From Tritrichomonas musculus (lineage: Eukaryota > Parabasalia > Tritrichomonadida > Tritrichomonadidae): a DNA stretch of 64,000 nucleotides. This document shows, one piece after another, positions 60,455 through 64,000 of this stretch. Made by a program: the position numbers and the translations under genes. Below the pieces are notes generated by a model that was not told where the DNA came from, did no database searches, and worked only from the letters and a program-made list of their open reading frames with translations. Positions within the stretch are counted from its first letter, which is position 1; every line of letters begins with the position of its first letter. The DNA lies in assembly GCA_039105265.1 (NCBI GenBank), contig JAPFFF010000008.1, positions 248,001 through 312,000 on the forward strand, read 5' to 3'.

Positions 60455-60709
60455 CTACTTCAACATAGGGACATCAAATCTGTTTACATTTCTGACCCCA
60501 ATTGCATTTGTTCCGCTGCTATTTTTGTCTCCATTTACCCAAGAATCTGCTTTGTCTGCAAAATTGCCTATAGTATTGAGAACATTTCCGACTGTACCAC
60601 CGAAGACTGGAGCTACTGCTTTTGCTACTTTGGATACTATTGGTGCTGCTTTACTTACGACATTTTTAACGCCTTTTGCTATCTTTTTGAAGAAACTTCC
60701 GAAAGCCAT
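60455..60709 (-). CDS. Small amphipathic virion-like protein, 84 aa
   Basis: MAFGSFFKKIAKGVKNVVSK starts an amphipathic helix followed by an Ala/Val/Gly-rich stretch. This resembles in style the membrane-active or DNA-condensing minor proteins of adenoviruses and related viruses (pVI/pX). No motif proves it. It is divergent from the capsid gene with a 42-base gap, which suggests a shared late promoter. Confidence 0.55.
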   Translation of the reverse strand: MAFGSFFKKIAKGVKNVVSKAAPIVSKVAKAVAPVFGGTVGNVLNTIGNFADKADSWVNGDKNSSGTNAIGVRNVNRFDVPMLK

Positions 60710-60751
60710 GATTTTGAATTCGTGGAAAAAGATACTTTTTTTGAAACTGAA

Positions 60752-62680
60752 ATGACATACTACAACGCTCAAACCAAGAATTTAGGAAATGATGAAGGTG
60801 ACGTACTCGGGTTCTTCCAAAATAAGATGCGCAATTTAATACAGAAAAACGGTGGCGACAATTCTTTCTCATTCATTATGGAAGAGTTTAAAGACAAAGA
60901 TGCTCCACTCCCTGTTGGAACCAAGACCAGAATCAAGCTCACACATTCAGGACACACAATAACACAAATAGAAAAATCATTCTCAACTATACTCCTCGAC
61001 TTCAGAATTAAATTGTCAGACCCTATAGATGTTTCAGCAGATAAGAACAAACTCATGAAAATCTTCGTAGGCTTCAAAAATGCTGTGGAATTCTATGAGG
61101 ACTGTAGATTCTGGATAAATGACAAACTCCTCTCTGCATACAGGCAAGATGAACTACAAAGGGAATCATTTGCGTATAACAGTATCAAGCCTAGAGATGC
61201 CAAAGCTTCTAGTAAATTCAGTCATAGTATCTGGGAAAACGTTGCACAATACTCACCATCTGTCTGTGGAACCTACATTGATTTAGTAGACATTGCTGAT
61301 GGACAGCCACATACATTCACTATTGAACTCACAATTCCATTTACAGATCAACTTGTACTTCAGGCTTGGCAACTCTACCCTAATGCTATCTGTGGTGAAA
61401 TAGAAGAGGAAGTCAAAACAAGTCTTCGCGCAATGGTCTGGTGTCAAGTAAATCCAAATATTGTAAAAGAAACATTGCAGTTTTTGGAGGATAAAGAAAT
61501 TACAGAACAAATTCCAGCAGTAGTTCCAATCTCACGCAAGTTCACACAAGTAGGTAGACCATCAAATATAGTCGTTCATTACTCAGAAAAGCCAGCATCA
61601 AATCAAGTCTTACACATTAAGTACCAAAGACTACACGCAGGAAAAGCTTACACAGATACAGATCCAGCTAGTAGGGCAGACACACATAATGATGAAGCAG
61701 AACCTTTGACGATAGACTTCCATTATACAGAAGCCGACTACACTAAATATGGAGTAACAAAGGACGACATCAATAAAGCTTCATTTGCGATTATGATAGC
61801 TGCTGCCAATCCTGATTATGTTCTCAATGCTGGAGATGATGTGAAAATCATAAGTGAAGAAGTAGAAGGTGCTTTAATTACTGATGTTAAGAAAAGCGAC
61901 GACAATATCAACCTCAGTGTTGGAAAAATCACCCTTGATGTCCTCGGTGGCACAATACAATTGGGACGTAGCAACTTGGCAGGATTTGGACTAAAAGAAG
62001 AAACATATCAAGGTTTAGTTCGAGAATTACAAACACCATTGCTAGTACCTGCGCAAGAACTAACTCGAGAAATCTTTGAGGGAAGTGCAAAGGTAAATGG
62101 TCTTGAAATCTCTAAGTCTGTACCTCTTCGTAACGCCACTAACATTACCATGATGTTTCCAAAATCGCCGGCAGACATCACCTGCTTTGATAATATTATG
62201 TACAGAAATGTTCAGCTCATCGTAAATAAAAGAACATACCCAGATACTGAATTCAGTGATACGTGTGCAGCAAGGTTCTACCAACATCAACTTATTGCAA
62301 ATGAACTCGACGGAACTTTAGAAGCAACCCAAGAATTTGAGGACTCCTTCACGCAACCTCTTAATGATCCTGTTACTGGAAAGCGTTATACCAATTGCAG
62401 GAGTGATGGTACTTCTTTTGGTATCAATTTCCAAATGGAGAGAAGTAATGCTGGCTATGTCTTTGATGGTATCGATACGGGCTCAACATCTATTACAGTC
62501 ACATTTAGAGGACAGCCAATGTACCAAGGAGAGAACGACACATACTTTATACCAGACCCTGACTATCCAGATCAACACCCACCTGCACCAGAAGCTTGGA
62601 TTTGCAGCGATACATACTGGACCTGGAGCACAAATGGTGTAGAGTATTATGCTGTAGGTGTCCCTGCTGGATATGAGTAA
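60752..62680 (+). CDS. Double-jelly-roll major capsid protein, 643 aa
   Basis: I use the ATG at 60752 (MTYYNAQTKNLGNDEG), since the longer frame upstream would overlap the divergent small gene. Two beta-sandwich halves can be guessed: one through FRIKLSDPIDVSADKN and FTIELTIPFTDQLVLQAW, the second through LEISKSVPLRNATNITMMF and TSITVTFRGQPMY. The ending EAWICSDTYWTWSTNGVEY is the aromatic C-terminal strand pattern I associate with trichomonad Polinton capsid proteins. It builds the icosahedral shell. Intact. Confidence 0.82.
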   Translation: MTYYNAQTKNLGNDEGDVLGFFQNKMRNLIQKNGGDNSFSFIMEEFKDKDAPLPVGTKTRIKLTHSGHTITQIEKSFSTILLDFRIKLSDPIDVSADKNKLMKIFVGFKNAVEFYEDCRFWINDKLLSAYRQDELQRESFAYNSIKPRDAKASSKFSHSIWENVAQYSPSVCGTYIDLVDIADGQPHTFTIELTIPFTDQLVLQAWQLYPNAICGEIEEEVKTSLRAMVWCQVNPNIVKETLQFLEDKEITEQIPAVVPISRKFTQVGRPSNIVVHYSEKPASNQVLHIKYQRLHAGKAYTDTDPASRADTHNDEAEPLTIDFHYTEADYTKYGVTKDDINKASFAIMIAAANPDYVLNAGDDVKIISEEVEGALITDVKKSDDNINLSVGKITLDVLGGTIQLGRSNLAGFGLKEETYQGLVRELQTPLLVPAQELTREIFEGSAKVNGLEISKSVPLRNATNITMMFPKSPADITCFDNIMYRNVQLIVNKRTYPDTEFSDTCAARFYQHQLIANELDGTLEATQEFEDSFTQPLNDPVTGKRYTNCRSDGTSFGINFQMERSNAGYVFDGIDTGSTSITVTFRGQPMYQGENDTYFIPDPDYPDQHPPAPEAWICSDTYWTWSTNGVEYYAVGVPAGYE

Positions 62681-62765
62681 GTGGTGGAATCTCATTAATG
62701 TTGACTTTTGATGGTTTTTATTTTTGTTTAATTATTTTTGAATTTTATCTCATGTACAAAAATAG

Positions 62766-63284
62766 ATGACAACAGAAATGACAAACTCACGAATAACAAT
62801 AACACCGAAGAACATTGAGAAGTATAACATTTATTGGAATTATAGATGCTTATCACCAACTGCAATCATGAATGTATTAAAGCAGAACTTCCCCTCTCGT
62901 TATTTCAACACTGAATCCACCACTCATGTTTTCATAAATAAACATTCAACGATGCCAGATCATTTTGCTAAACCTGATCGTGATAGTTGTAATGTAGAAG
63001 TAAGTTGTATCTCATTGTCTAATCATGAAATTATTTCCAATCATGAGGTATCAATGCTGTTTAATTGTGGAATGTTATTCATTAGAGTTACGAAGAGTGA
63101 AAAGTGGATGCGAAAATATGGTATGTCATATGTTATAATCAACAATCAAATCACTGAAACTGAATCATTTTCGTACTATCCATCAAGCTATTCCAATATG
63201 TTGAAACCACCAACAGAAAAAGAAATACGAGAACAAAAAGAAAAGAGAAGTTTTAATATAGTCCTTAATCATATTCAACCGTGA
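62766..63284 (+). CDS. Unknown Polinton protein, 172 aa
   Basis: Single-domain look with NIYWNYRCLSPTAIMNVLKQ, then strands around MLFNCGMLFIRVTKSEKW, and a charged tail EKEIREQKEKRSF. No family recognised. It is the last gene before the right terminal repeat. Confidence 0.5.
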   Translation: MTTEMTNSRITITPKNIEKYNIYWNYRCLSPTAIMNVLKQNFPSRYFNTESTTHVFINKHSTMPDHFAKPDRDSCNVEVSCISLSNHEIISNHEVSMLFNCGMLFIRVTKSEKWMRKYGMSYVIINNQITETESFSYYPSSYSNMLKPPTEKEIREQKEKRSFNIVLNHIQP

Positions 63285-63291
63285 AACCTAT

Positions 63292-63632
63292 AAATGAGAA
63301 TTATTTTTTATGCGCAATACAGGGTCCGAAATCACCTACCTTTAATTACATATGAAAACACTAATGAAAACCCCGCACAAGTCCATCAATTTATCTCGCA
63401 TATGTAATTCGATAAAATGGCGATCATCAAAAAAGTTTTCAATGACGTTGATTTTGATTTTGAAAACGGTCCTGAGCATTGTTTTTGAGAAATCACGCCT
63501 ATTGAAGATAATATTGGAGAAAGATATAAGAATTGTATCGAAGGTTTAACAGTTGTACTTGCGCTAGGCGGACGACATTAAAAAGGGGGAGTGAGGACTT
63601 CGGTCCGAAATCACCCTTTTTATCATACTACT
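63292..63632 (-). repeat. Right terminal inverted repeat of the Polinton
   Basis: Reverse complement of 47274-47613 with very few differences. It ends CATACTACT before the AGATT direct repeat. Confidence 0.9.
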
Positions 63633-63637
63633 AGATT

Positions 63638-64000
63638 TTTATTCAAAAATAATAAAATTTGAATTAATTATTATTATATTAAAAACTCAAATTTCTATAC
63701 GATATAAAATTTGTTTCACTTTTTTCTTATTAGTACCTAGTTTTATATAATGTACACCACAATGATATTTATATGTTTATTTAAATATTGGAATATTTTT
63801 CTTTTTATTTCAATATGCGTAGAGCAAAATAATTTCAAAAACTCGTTATTTTTTGAATGTATAAAAAACGTAAACATTTGTAAAAGTTTCTTTATATTTT
63901 GTAAAGTATTTAATCAGTATATAATCAGAAATAAAAGAGGAGGAAGTAGATGCTGCTTTAAAAAAGATGTTTTTTGGAGGTATGCTGGGCCTAATATTAA
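63638..64000. other. Host flank, AT-rich; possible gene start or piece at the very edge
   Basis: Nothing is evident until about 63930, where one frame reads EIKEEEVDAALKKMFFGGML to the edge and another frame is also open. Too short to judge. Confidence 0.25.

Larger units (their letters stand above)
47274..63632. mobile_element. Polinton/Maverick element, whole, 16.4 kb
   Basis: Inverted terminal repeats of about 340 bp (47274-47613 and 63292-63632), almost identical, are flanked by a direct AGATT (47269-47273 and 63633-63637). Inside are the Polinton core genes: protein-primed DNA polymerase B, rve integrase, packaging ATPase and double-jelly-roll capsid protein, plus eight or nine accessory frames on both strands. 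All core frames are open and I see no obvious breaks, so it looks whole and young. A Ulp1-type protease was not recognised. Several intergenic gaps carry their own short tandem repeats. Confidence 0.92.

Overview
The window looks like nuclear DNA of a parabasalid protist, most likely a Tritrichomonas or Trichomonas relative. The reasons are very AT-rich intergenic DNA, intronless open frames, a BspA-type leucine-rich-repeat surface protein, and Stealth, CAP and ankyrin/kinase genes. Several genes also have Inr-like TCAY(T/A) motifs 10 to 27 bases before the ATG, as known for trichomonad promoters. Species assignment is inference. No rRNA, tRNA or CRISPR was found.

Layout. 1-5420 is one end of a Polinton/Maverick-like element, all genes leftward: packaging ATPase (cut by the window edge), integrase, two unknowns, a Ulp1-type protease, an HNH nuclease and a small CRESS-like HUH Rep domain, followed by a stem-loop at 5513-5550. 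5588-14985 is a host gene island mixed with wreckage: a CAP protein, a TTAA-flanked palindromic element, a Stealth phosphotransferase, a tiny proline-rich gene, broken kinase and ankyrin genes, and an unknown with a carrier-like motif. 14986-19515 encodes a 1509-residue DEAH helicase fused to an RBR ubiquitin ligase.

20066-38716 is a transposon yard. It holds a 6.8-kb pogo-like element with perfect 40-bp terminal repeats and a Myb/DDE transposase (20066-26848), a nest of non-autonomous inverted-repeat elements (27085-31456), and a 5.76-kb MULE with a 9-bp target duplication (32946-38707). The MULE arms carry four arrays of a GC-richer 120-bp repeat and two copies of the first 26 transposase codons.

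38717-41868 is AT-rich DNA without recognisable genes. It is followed by an unknown host gene and a 1352-residue BspA-like type I membrane protein. About 200 bp past that gene sits a whole, young-looking Polinton (47274-63632). It has about 340-bp terminal repeats, protein-primed DNA polymerase, integrase, packaging ATPase, double-jelly-roll major capsid protein and several unknowns. One of these is a fibre-like protein with leucine-rich repeats of the kind used in trichomonad adhesins.

Best leads: the HUH Rep plus stem-loop in the left element, the LRR fibre of the right Polinton, the DEAH-RBR fusion, and the duplicated-arm architecture of the MULE.
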